Source: an uncultured Lachnospiraceae bacterium
GTDB lineage: Bacteria > Bacillota > Clostridia > Lachnospirales > Lachnospiraceae
Direction of reading: 5' to 3'
Length of the DNA: 64,000 nucleotides
Assembly: GCA_949471785.1 (NCBI GenBank)
Contig: CASWRE010000015.1
Coordinates: forward strand, 1-64,000
The notes beneath the pieces are model-generated. The model had not been told where the DNA came from. It worked only from the letters and a program-made list of their open reading frames with translations, and did no database searches. Both the position numbers and the translations under genes were made by a program. Of the stretch, positions 42,327-50,829 are shown one piece after another (the stretch's first letter is position 1; every line of letters starts with the position of its first letter).

Positions 42327-44048
42327 TTGGAACTCAGGCAGAACGAACAATTCCTCAAAAAAGCGTATAACAAGGCGCTGCTGCCGTGCGTGTTATCCAT
42401 TTTGAGCGGCAACATCAACATACTTGCGGACGGCATCCTGGTAGGACAAAAGCTCGGCACGAAAGCCCTGGCGGCAATTAATTTCAGTCTGCCCGTGTAC
42501 CTGGTATTGTGTATCGCGGGCTCGTTTATTGTGTCTGGAACGGCTATCCGCGCCTCGGATGCTATTGGGAAAAATCGGGGCGGGCAGGCGCAAAAGCTCT
42601 ACCGCATGTCGATTTTCTGGTGCACGGCGGCATCGGTTTTTATTACGGTTTTGGGACTTGCTTTTCTGAAACCGCTGTCGCTGCTGTTGTGTTTTGATGA
42701 AAGCATAACACCGCTGGTTGCGGAGTATTCGGGTGTGACGATAGCGGGCGCGCTGCCGAAGATACTTATCTACATACCGTTCTGGTTTTTGCGGTTGGAC
42801 GGACGAAACGGCCAGGTTACGCTGATGATGCTTATCATGGGCGCCGGCAATGTGATTTTGGACGCGCTGTTTTTATACGTGTTCGACATGGGAGTGTTCG
42901 GCGCGGCGCTGGCAAGTGTATTGGCCACAGCTGCCGCGTGCATTCTCGGATTTGTAAGGCTGTGTGATAAAAAAAGCGGATTTGCATTTGGATTCTGCGT
43001 AAAAGCGGAGGGCGTGAAGTTCTTGGAGGTTGCCAAAGCGGGAAGCCCGTCGGCGGCGAATAATCTTTTTCAAACATTGCGCGTAACGGTCATAAACGCA
43101 TTGCTGCTCGCCTACTGCGGCAGCGGGACGGTAGCGGCATTTACGGGGGTGAACTGTATTTGCGCGTTTGCGGAGAGCGTTACGGGCGGCGTTCCGCAGG
43201 CGGCTTCGGCGATGCTCGGTATCTACAGCGGCGAACACGATAACGAGAGCACGCGCCTTTTAATAAAGCGCCAGATAAAGAGCGGTATTTTCTGCGTGGC
43301 TGTATTTTCCGCGGTAATTATCCTCGGCGCGGATGTGATTTCTGGCGCTTACGGATTAAATATTTCATTGAGATCTGCGTTTATCTGTCTGTCGCTGGGG
43401 ATGGCGCCGGCGCTTATAAACGGCGTTATGTCAGGGTTTTACAATGTTTCCGGTCGGAATATCTGGGCAAATATCATTATATTCCTGCGTGTGTTTTCAG
43501 CATCCTGTGCGAGCCTTTTTCTGCTTTTGCATTTCGGGCAGAATCCGTGGCTGTTTTTGTTTTTCGGGGAAATAGCAACGCTGGTTTTCTGGTTTGCCGC
43601 AACGGGGATTTCCCATAAAGAATTATCACGTTTTTTGCTGCTGGATACTTCCCTTGAACAGTCGGGAAACGTTATAAATTTCTCGGTAAACGGCGATGCG
43701 GAGAGCATTTGCGACGCTTCGGGGAAGATAACGGATTTCAGTGCGGACAACGGGATGTCGCCGAAACAGACGATGAAAATAAGTCTCGCCCTTGAGGAGA
43801 TCATGACGCTCATTTCGGCGAAAAACGAAAGCGCGGTCAAGTTTGACCTGCGTGTTTATTCGTTGCAGGGGGTTATCGGAATACGGATTCGATACGGCGG
43901 AAACGAGTTTAATCCGCTTTCGTACGCTGATAACGACGAGGAATATTTGGGTATTCGGCTGATAGAGGGTATGTGCGAGCAAACGCTTTATCAGCGCACT
44001 TTCGGCACAAATACCGTACAGATTTTTGTGGAGGGAGGGATCACATGA
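42327..44048 (+). CDS. MATE-family exporter with a C-terminal RsbW-like domain
   Basis: The 573-residue protein has about 450 residues of MATE transporter (twelve helices; ILADGILVGQKLGTKALAAINF is the typical first-helix motif, given here as ILADGILVGQ then ALAAINF). A cytoplasmic tail of about 130 residues follows. The tail contains LALEEIMTLIS, RIRYGGNEFNPLSY, YLGIRLIEGMCEQ and GTNTVQIF, aligning with RsbW-type ATPases. The N-box Asn is Leu. Translation begins at a TTG codon with AAGGGGG seven bases upstream; a nearby ATG is in another frame. It overlaps the GH3 gene by ATGA. Substrate may be the NRPS product or an intermediate. Confidence 0.85.
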   Translation: MELRQNEQFLKKAYNKALLPCVLSILSGNINILADGILVGQKLGTKALAAINFSLPVYLVLCIAGSFIVSGTAIRASDAIGKNRGGQAQKLYRMSIFWCTAASVFITVLGLAFLKPLSLLLCFDESITPLVAEYSGVTIAGALPKILIYIPFWFLRLDGRNGQVTLMMLIMGAGNVILDALFLYVFDMGVFGAALASVLATAAACILGFVRLCDKKSGFAFGFCVKAEGVKFLEVAKAGSPSAANNLFQTLRVTVINALLLAYCGSGTVAAFTGVNCICAFAESVTGGVPQAASAMLGIYSGEHDNESTRLLIKRQIKSGIFCVAVFSAVIILGADVISGAYGLNISLRSAFICLSLGMAPALINGVMSGFYNVSGRNIWANIIIFLRVFSASCASLFLLLHFGQNPWLFLFFGEIATLVFWFAATGISHKELSRFLLLDTSLEQSGNVINFSVNGDAESICDASGKITDFSADNGMSPKQTMKISLALEEIMTLISAKNESAVKFDLRVYSLQGVIGIRIRYGGNEFNPLSYADNDEEYLGIRLIEGMCEQTLYQRTFGTNTVQIFVEGGIT

Positions 44049-45724
44049 ATACAGACTATGCGGCATTGGGGAAACAGGCGTTGGAGCGATTGAGAACGAC
44101 CTGCCGCCGCGCTAACGAGGTTCAGCGCGAAGTTCTTTTCGATATTCTGTACAAAAATAAAAACACGGAGTTCGGCAGAAGATACGGTTTTTCGGAAATT
44201 AAAACAGCTGCGGACTATCAGAAAAAGGTTCCTCTTTCCGAGTATGACGATTATGCCGACGATATTTTAAGGATCGTAGACGGCGGGGAAAATATTCTTA
44301 CCGCCGAAAAGCCCGTCTATTTCTGCATAAGCTCGGGGACTACGGGGGATGAAAAGTTTATTCCCGTGACGGGCGGAGATGTGGAAATGCAGTATCTATA
44401 CGATTACGGTTTGGTATTCGGCGCGGTGCGCGAATATTACGGCGACATGGACGAAGCGGATATTTTCGGGAAGATCTTTCAGGTAGGCGAGTTCGGAAAA
44501 ACGTATATGGACGACGGAAGAATAAAGGGTATCCGTTCAGGCTGTGTGTATTTGTGCGCCGATAAATTCGGCGGTTTTGACGCGTCGGATTACTGCGTTC
44601 CGAAGGAATTGTTATTTCCCGAGTCGCTCGAGGAACAACTGTATTTAAAACTGCGGTTCGCGCTTGCGGAAAGAAACCTGTCGGCAATCCACGGCGTTTT
44701 TATCAATCGTGTTGCCGGGGTTATGGACTATCTTCTGCAAAATTGGGATATGCTGCTTAACGATATGGAAACGGGCGCCATAGACGAAGGCGTGGCGCTG
44801 AACGAAACGCAGCGGCGGCATTTCGCCAAAATGCTTCCGCCCGATCCGGAGCGCGCGCGCGAACTCCGGAAGATTTCTTTGGAAAAATCACACCGCGGAA
44901 TCATTAAAAAGATCTGGAAAAAGATGAAATATATTCTTGCTATCGGTGGAAAATCCTTCCCCTATTTCACTGAAAAAGTTATTGAATACGCTGGGGAAAT
45001 TCCCATATGCCATTATGCTTATGCCGCTTCGGAATGCGTTTTTGGGGTTGCGGAGAAAATGAATATGCCCGACCGGTATATACTTTTCCCCGAGGCGGTA
45101 TTCTTTGAGTTTATTCCCATAAAAGAACCGCATAAAATTCTTATGATGTGGGAAATAGAGACCGGCAGTAAGTATGAACTGATCCTTACGAACCGTTCAG
45201 GGTTATACCGCTACCGTCTGGGCGACGTTGTGGAAGTTGTCGGGTGGTTTGACGAGGCTCCTGTCGTAAAGTACAGCTATCGGATCAATCAGGCAATCAA
45301 TATTGCGGGAGAAAAGACAAATTGCGAACAGCTGTCCATGGCAGTGAAGCGTTTTTCGGAAATAACGGGATCGGATGTAACGGGCTACTGTGTCTGCGAG
45401 GATCATTCCGAATCGGTACCGAGATATTTGTTTTATATTGAATGTTCCGATAATAACACAATCGTTAATGCCGGAGACATACTTGAGGAATGTATGCAGA
45501 ACGCGAATTATGATTATCGTTCCTGTGAGGATATGAATGAGATAGCGCCGCTGAGGCTTGCCTTTTTGCAGACGGGCAGCTTTCGGAAATATGAAAAGAA
45601 GCTTGCCGGGACGGGGAAACCGATGGGGCAAAATAAACTGCTGCATTTTCTTGATACGGACGAAAAAAAGGAATTTTTTGCGCGGCAAATTCTGAAAATG
45701 GAGGACAGCTTATGGGGAAAGTAA
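44045..45724 (+). CDS. GH3-family acyl-acid amido synthetase-like enzyme
   Basis: The 559-residue enzyme belongs to the GH3 branch of adenylate-forming enzymes. The P-loop is FCISSGTTGDEKFIP, the acyl-site motif is YAYAASECVFG, and the hinge is YRYRLGDVVEVVG. In plants GH3 proteins adenylate a carboxylic acid and join it to an amino acid. Bacterial members are seldom characterised. In this run it could condense an acyl group with an amino acid or tailor the NRPS product. The start at 44045 follows GGAGGGAGGG. It overlaps the MATE gene by 4 bp and the phosphatase gene by 13 bp. Confidence 0.88.
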   Translation: MNTDYAALGKQALERLRTTCRRANEVQREVLFDILYKNKNTEFGRRYGFSEIKTAADYQKKVPLSEYDDYADDILRIVDGGENILTAEKPVYFCISSGTTGDEKFIPVTGGDVEMQYLYDYGLVFGAVREYYGDMDEADIFGKIFQVGEFGKTYMDDGRIKGIRSGCVYLCADKFGGFDASDYCVPKELLFPESLEEQLYLKLRFALAERNLSAIHGVFINRVAGVMDYLLQNWDMLLNDMETGAIDEGVALNETQRRHFAKMLPPDPERARELRKISLEKSHRGIIKKIWKKMKYILAIGGKSFPYFTEKVIEYAGEIPICHYAYAASECVFGVAEKMNMPDRYILFPEAVFFEFIPIKEPHKILMMWEIETGSKYELILTNRSGLYRYRLGDVVEVVGWFDEAPVVKYSYRINQAINIAGEKTNCEQLSMAVKRFSEITGSDVTGYCVCEDHSESVPRYLFYIECSDNNTIVNAGDILEECMQNANYDYRSCEDMNEIAPLRLAFLQTGSFRKYEKKLAGTGKPMGQNKLLHFLDTDEKKEFFARQILKMEDSLWGK

Positions 45725-47325
45725 CGGGTATCGCGGGAAAGTTAACGCTTGGCGTAATTGCCTTCGGGCTGCTGCTCGGTATCGTTTGCAGCTTAGTGGG
45801 TTACCGCGAATTTACAGCCGTTCTTGAGCGGCAGTACAACGATTCGGCTTATGAAATAGCTCAAACCGCCATTACGCTTCTGAACCCCGACAAATTTGAA
45901 CAATATCTGGAAACAGGCGAAACGGACGAGGAGTACCTTGAGATACAGGAGCGGCTCGACGCGCTTGTGAACGCCACGAATGCCACTCTCATTTATGTTG
46001 AACGGGTAGACACAAGCGACTTCCAGACCGTTACCTATATCTATGATTCCGTAAACGAGAGCACAGGATTTAGCCGTTACCCGCTCGGTTATACGGACAA
46101 GGGCGTAGCGGATAAATATATCGGCAATATGAAAAATATCGTTTTAAAGGGCGAGCGCGCTACGGAATATCTGTACTACTATTCCGAGGAATCAGGAGCC
46201 CATACGACTGCCGGGCTTCCCGTTTACGATTCGAGCGGAAGGATTGTCGCTGTAATCGGCGTTGAAAAGGCTATGACGCGCCTTGAGGCCGCGCGTAACG
46301 CCTACGTTCTGCACGTTATTTTATGGACGTTCGCGGCGATGATTCTGTTTATTTTCGTGTACTCGGTGATCCTGCGGCGCGGCGTTATAAAGCCGCTCAA
46401 AACCCTCACGAAAGAGGCTGAGCGATTTGCGGAGACAAATCTGCCGTCAGAAGAACCGATTAATATCACGCAGAAGGACGAGGTAGGAATACTGGCGCGT
46501 GCGGTCGAAAAAATGGAAACGGATATCGCAAAATATACCGAAAATCTTACCGCTGTCACCGCCGAAAAGGAGCGTGTGAACACGGAATTGTCCGTTGCGA
46601 CGCGTATTCAGGCAAATATGCTGCCAAGTATTTTTCCCGCGTTTCCCGACAGGGAGGAATTTGATATTTTCGCGACTATGAATCCCGCGAAGGAGGTTGG
46701 CGGCGATTTCTATGACTTCTTTATGGTGGACGAACGTCACCTTGCCATTGTGATGGCGGATGTTTCAGGAAAAGGCGTTCCCGCGGCGCTGTTTATGGTC
46801 ATCGGCAAAACGCTGATAAAAGACCATACGCAGCCGGGAAAAGACTTGGGGAGCGTGTTCACCGAGGTTAATGAGCTGCTCTGTGAAAGCAACAGCGAGG
46901 GCCTGTTTATCACCGCTTTTGAGGGAGTTCTCGATTTGGCGAGCGGCGAATTCCGCTTTGTGAACGCGGGGCATGAGATACCGTATATCTGCAAAAGGGA
47001 CGGGAAATTCGAGCCGCATAAAATCCGCGCGGGATTTGTCCTTGCGGGCATGGAGGGCATGCGCTACAAATGCGGGGAGATGCGGCTGGAGGCTGGCGAT
47101 AAGATCTTTCAATACACGGACGGCGTTACCGAGGCTACCAACGCGCAAATGGAGCTGTACGGAATGGGCAGGCTGACGGCAATACTCGGTAAAAATTCCG
47201 CTTTGCCGCCCGGTGAATTGCTCCCCTTAATTAAAGAGGATATCGATAGCTTCGTCGGGGATGCGCCGCAGTTTGACGACATCACAATGCTATGTCTCGA
47301 ATACAGGGCGCGAATGGAGGGTTAA
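45712..47325 (+). CDS. Membrane PP2C/SpoIIE-type phosphatase with HAMP (RsbU-like)
   Basis: The 537-residue protein has a first membrane helix (about 10-30), an extracellular sensor domain (about 35-200) and a second helix (about 202-222). A HAMP linker (about 223-280) leads to a PP2C phosphatase domain with metal-binding Asp in VGGDFYDFF, VMADVSGKGVPA, FQYTDGVTEA and PQFDDITM. It should dephosphorylate the STAS protein in response to an external signal, like RsbU or SpoIIE. The gene overlaps the GH3 gene by 13 bp and ends one base before the RsbW-like gene. Confidence 0.93.
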   Translation: MGKVTGIAGKLTLGVIAFGLLLGIVCSLVGYREFTAVLERQYNDSAYEIAQTAITLLNPDKFEQYLETGETDEEYLEIQERLDALVNATNATLIYVERVDTSDFQTVTYIYDSVNESTGFSRYPLGYTDKGVADKYIGNMKNIVLKGERATEYLYYYSEESGAHTTAGLPVYDSSGRIVAVIGVEKAMTRLEAARNAYVLHVILWTFAAMILFIFVYSVILRRGVIKPLKTLTKEAERFAETNLPSEEPINITQKDEVGILARAVEKMETDIAKYTENLTAVTAEKERVNTELSVATRIQANMLPSIFPAFPDREEFDIFATMNPAKEVGGDFYDFFMVDERHLAIVMADVSGKGVPAALFMVIGKTLIKDHTQPGKDLGSVFTEVNELLCESNSEGLFITAFEGVLDLASGEFRFVNAGHEIPYICKRDGKFEPHKIRAGFVLAGMEGMRYKCGEMRLEAGDKIFQYTDGVTEATNAQMELYGMGRLTAILGKNSALPPGELLPLIKEDIDSFVGDAPQFDDITMLCLEYRARMEG

Positions 47326-47326
47326 C

Positions 47327-47737
47327 ATGAAGGAGCTTACAATTGACGCGACAGTCGAGAATATCGCCGTTGTGACTGCTTTTGTGGACGGGCAGCTGGA
47401 GCGGCTCGGCTGCCCTGTAAAAACGCAAATGCAGGTTGACGTCGCGGTTGACGAGTTGTTCGGGAACATAGCAAATTACGCCTATACCCCCCGTATCGGC
47501 GCGGCTACCGTGCGCGTTGAAGTTATCGAAAAACCCCTTGCCGTGGTGCTTACGTTTATCGATAACGGCGTGCCTTACGATCCCCTTGCAGAAGAAGAAC
47601 CCGATATTACGCTTTCCGCGGAGGACAGGCCGATTGGCGGGCTGGGGATTTATATGGTCAAAAAAATGATGGACGATATTACTTACGAATACAGGGACGG
47701 GCAGAATATTTTGAAAATAAGAAAGGAAATTTTCTGA
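47327..47737 (+). CDS. RsbW-like serine kinase/anti-sigma ATPase
   Basis: The 136-residue single-domain GHKL ATPase has an intact N box (VAVDELFGNIANYAY), FIDNGVPYDPL and the glycine box IGGLGIYMVKKMMDD. It should phosphorylate the STAS antagonist at 39209 and hold an unknown target. The C-terminal domains of three transport proteins in this run resemble it, which makes those domains candidate members of the same switch. GGAGGG precedes the ATG. Confidence 0.92.
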   Translation: MKELTIDATVENIAVVTAFVDGQLERLGCPVKTQMQVDVAVDELFGNIANYAYTPRIGAATVRVEVIEKPLAVVLTFIDNGVPYDPLAEEEPDITLSAEDRPIGGLGIYMVKKMMDDITYEYRDGQNILKIRKEIF

Positions 47738-47796
47738 TTTTGGCAGCGGACATGAGAGGAAATTTGCGCGGCACAAATGCAAATGGGAGGACTGTT

Positions 47797-49635
47797 ATGA
47801 AAAATTATTTGAAGAAGACTTGCGTCGGCCTTGCCGCCGTGTTATGGGCAGGGATTTGCGGCCCGGCGGTATGGGCGGAAAGCGAGGCGGCGGTATATCA
47901 TTCCGAAACCGGTTATACTGCCGAAAAAATCACTCACCCCGAAAAGGGCGTGAAAGAAATTGACGGAATTGTAGACTATACGGGAAACGGCACGATGGGA
48001 GTTGGCCTCGGGACGGGCGACCGTGGGCAGAATTATTCATGGGGATCGATCGGGTACGGAGATTATATGTATATCGGCACCTGCTACGGAGCGTGGATGA
48101 ATACCCTGACGTTTATGAAAACGGCCCTCGGGCGCGAGTTTGACGATGATGTAATGAAAGCGGCGTTAGAGGAATATTATCATGGAGAGCTTTATACCGC
48201 CGAGCCCGACGGGGCGGAGGCGCTTGGCATACTCGTGAAGCTGAATGTGAAAACCGGTGAATCGAAAATACTGATGTCGAAAGCCGATACAGGCCAGAAC
48301 ACCATTTTCCGAAACGCTGTGGAACTGGACGGACGGCTGTACTTTTGCGGCGCGGTAAACGGCCTGCCCGTAATCTATGAGGTGAATCCCGAAACCGACG
48401 AATGTAAGGAGGTCTATGCGGGAATGACCATGGAAGAATACAAGGAAGCGTTTATGAAAGGGTATTCCGTGGGGATCAGGGGAATATGCGTTTATGACAA
48501 CAAGCTGATCGTAAGCTGTATAAATTCAGAGGGCGCAGTTATCCTTGAATCCGAAACCCCTTCCGAACCGGACTCCTTTAAAATCATTGCTGACGATGAA
48601 AAGCTTTTTGGCTATCCGGCCTATCGCTTCTGCGACAGTATTTACGGCGGCTCTATTTTCGATATGACAAGATTCCAGGACAGCCTGTATGTAACCATCT
48701 GTACCGGGACGCCGGAAAACGCCGCGGACAGGGATACAATGCAGTCTTTCGCGATGGTGCGGGGAGACATTTCGGAAAACGGAGAATGGGTATGGACCAG
48801 TGTGATCGGAGATAAAGAAAAGGACGGCGCAAAGTATACGTTCGGCATCGACCCGCAGCGGACAAGAAGCGGGGCGGCAAATCTGCAGGTGTTCGGCGAT
48901 CATCTTTACATCGGAGAATATAATGATGAGGAAATTGCTGTGGAAAGAATGTTGTTTGACAATGATTTCGTATTCATGAATAAAAATTTCGAACAGCCTG
49001 TGAATCTGTACCGCATGGACCCGGATGAAAAAATAGAACTCGTTGTGGGGGATGCGGATGAAATGTTTCCCGACGGCGGATTATCCGGTTATGGTTCCGG
49101 ATTTGGGTGCAGCGAAAATCAGTACATATGGAAAATGACAGTATATAATGGAAAACTCTATATAGGCACCTATGACGCCAGCAGCTTCCTGATTCCGCTG
49201 GATGAGTATATGAACGATGAAAACGCATCGGAGGAATGGAAAGGCCGTGTTGACGATTATATAAAAATTCTCTGCGGGAATTACAGCGGCGTTCCCCAAA
49301 GCGCGGTGACATGCGCCGAATACCTGGATAAGGCGGTTTTCGGCTTTGATCTTTATGTGACGGAAGACGGAAGTAATTTCACCAGGATCACCGACAACGG
49401 CTTTGGCGACCCATACAACCACGGCCTGCGGGCGTTTGGAATCACCTCCGAAGGGTTGTTTATAGGTACCGCGAATCCGTTTTACGGTACGCAGGTGTGG
49501 AAATTAACAGAAGGGGAAAAAGCGGCTGAAAATACGGAGGATTATTCCCGGACAGCGCCCCGGAAGCTGTTTATGGCATTTATTGTGGTTTCTGTAATTG
49601 CAGCCGCAATTTACTGTATGAAACGTGGAACGTAA
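47797..49635 (+). CDS. Secreted, membrane-anchored propeller-like protein
   Basis: The 612-residue protein has a signal peptide (about 1-27, ending VWAES). A long extracellular part with recurrent segments follows: YGDYMYIGTCYG, LDGRLYFCGAVNG, YDNKLIVSC, FGDHLYIGEYND, YNGKLYIGTYDAS and SEGLFIGTANP. They are spaced like the blades of a beta-propeller. A C-terminal membrane helix (about 591-607) ends in MKRGT. No catalytic motif is recognised. It may bind a ligand or the product at the surface. The start follows GGGAGG. The stop codon is created by an inserted hairpin repeat (49632-49658). Without it the reading would go on KNSQ then stop. Confidence 0.8.
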   Translation: MKNYLKKTCVGLAAVLWAGICGPAVWAESEAAVYHSETGYTAEKITHPEKGVKEIDGIVDYTGNGTMGVGLGTGDRGQNYSWGSIGYGDYMYIGTCYGAWMNTLTFMKTALGREFDDDVMKAALEEYYHGELYTAEPDGAEALGILVKLNVKTGESKILMSKADTGQNTIFRNAVELDGRLYFCGAVNGLPVIYEVNPETDECKEVYAGMTMEEYKEAFMKGYSVGIRGICVYDNKLIVSCINSEGAVILESETPSEPDSFKIIADDEKLFGYPAYRFCDSIYGGSIFDMTRFQDSLYVTICTGTPENAADRDTMQSFAMVRGDISENGEWVWTSVIGDKEKDGAKYTFGIDPQRTRSGAANLQVFGDHLYIGEYNDEEIAVERMLFDNDFVFMNKNFEQPVNLYRMDPDEKIELVVGDADEMFPDGGLSGYGSGFGCSENQYIWKMTVYNGKLYIGTYDASSFLIPLDEYMNDENASEEWKGRVDDYIKILCGNYSGVPQSAVTCAEYLDKAVFGFDLYVTEDGSNFTRITDNGFGDPYNHGLRAFGITSEGLFIGTANPFYGTQVWKLTEGEKAAENTEDYSRTAPRKLFMAFIVVSVIAAAIYCMKRGT

Positions 49636-49666
49636 CTGTGAAGGTACTGAACAGTTACCGTGGAAC
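49624..49666 (+). repeat. 27-bp hairpin element with 8-bp flanking direct repeats, copy 3
   Basis: The element at 49632-49658 has arms GTAACTGT and ACAGTTAC around GAAGGTACTGA, the same as the hairpins at 6457-6485 and 38928-38955. CGTGGAAC stands on both sides (49624-49631 and 49659-49666). This has the form of a target-site duplication and points to insertion rather than vertical conservation. Confidence 0.8.
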
Positions 49667-49717
49667 AAAGAACAGTCAATAGGATTCATGGAGTAAATTT
49701 TCAGGGGGGAACAGTCT

Positions 49718-50809
49718 ATGTCGAAAAACATTACCAGGAAAAGCCGGCGGATTGAAACGATTGATATCGCAAAGGCAATCACCATATTCTGCGTTATACT
49801 TGGCCATACCACTGGAAATCTCGATACGCCCATGTTCCGCAGGGTGCTGTACGCGTTTCATATGCCGCTGTTTTTCTTTTTGGCGGGACTTTCGATCAAG
49901 CCGAAAGCGGTGCATGGTTTTAAGGGATGGCGCATGTTTTTGCACAAAAATATTCTGGCGCTGATGGCGCCTTATCTCGTCTGGGGATTGGTTTACGCGC
50001 CTTTTTCCTACACGAATATGGGAGCGCTTTTTTACGGCTCCTGGGAAGCGCTTACCCGTATGGAAACGCTGACTTCGCTGTGGTACCTTCCGTGTTTCTT
50101 CATTTCGCGCGTGTTCGTGCAAATCGCCGTCAATATTGCCGAATACGCAAAAGTAAAAAACATGCCGTTTTGGTGCGGGATAGCCGCGCTGCCGCTGCTT
50201 GTGGCCGGGCTGTTTATCCCGCACGGCGAAAACGGCGTTGTCTGGTGCGCGGATATCGCTTTGGCGGCGGCCGGTTTTATCCTTTTAGGCGTCGCGGTCA
50301 GAAAATCCTACCTGGTCATGGCGCAGCAGAAAACGCTTTGGCTGATACTGGCCTTTATCGGAAGCCTGCTCCTGTTTTGCGTGGGAACAGTTTTCCGTGG
50401 TGAGGGACTGGAGCTTTCACTGATGTGCAAAAGCGATTACGGAAACCAATGGTGGTTTTTGTACAACAGCGTTTTCGGCAGTCTGACCGTGCTGACCGTG
50501 TCCATGCTGCTTTCACGGCTGTCACGGGAATCGGCGCGGCCGTTTAAGATCGGGGCGGTTACTTATATCGGACGGCAGACAATGGGTATTTATCTGCTTC
50601 ACAAGCCGTTCCTCCAGCAGATTATTTTACCTGCGCTGTCGGGGAGTTTCCCCGGGAATTTTCCGTTTTTCGTTATCGCGCTTATCGGGAGCGTCCTGGC
50701 GATGTTGTTCAGCATTGCGATGTGTTATATTGTCGGTAAATTTATACCGCAGCTTTTGGGGCGTTTCCCGCGCAACGAATGGGCGAAAGACAGAGAAAAG
50801 CATAGTTAA
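49718..50809 (+). CDS. Membrane acyltransferase, acyltransferase-3 family
   Basis: The 363-residue protein has about ten membrane helices. The N-terminus IETIDIAKAITIFCVILGHTTG contains the conserved helix-1 His of the family (shown here in part as FCVILGHTTG) and is followed by YAFHMPLFFFLAGL with the second conserved His. Members transfer acetyl or other acyl groups to sugars, lipids or natural products. In this run it could acylate the exported metabolite or a surface polymer. AGGGGGGAA precedes the ATG. Confidence 0.88.
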   Translation: MSKNITRKSRRIETIDIAKAITIFCVILGHTTGNLDTPMFRRVLYAFHMPLFFFLAGLSIKPKAVHGFKGWRMFLHKNILALMAPYLVWGLVYAPFSYTNMGALFYGSWEALTRMETLTSLWYLPCFFISRVFVQIAVNIAEYAKVKNMPFWCGIAALPLLVAGLFIPHGENGVVWCADIALAAAGFILLGVAVRKSYLVMAQQKTLWLILAFIGSLLLFCVGTVFRGEGLELSLMCKSDYGNQWWFLYNSVFGSLTVLTVSMLLSRLSRESARPFKIGAVTYIGRQTMGIYLLHKPFLQQIILPALSGSFPGNFPFFVIALIGSVLAMLFSIAMCYIVGKFIPQLLGRFPRNEWAKDREKHS

Positions 50810-50829
50810 GCTTTACGGAGGGATTCAAG

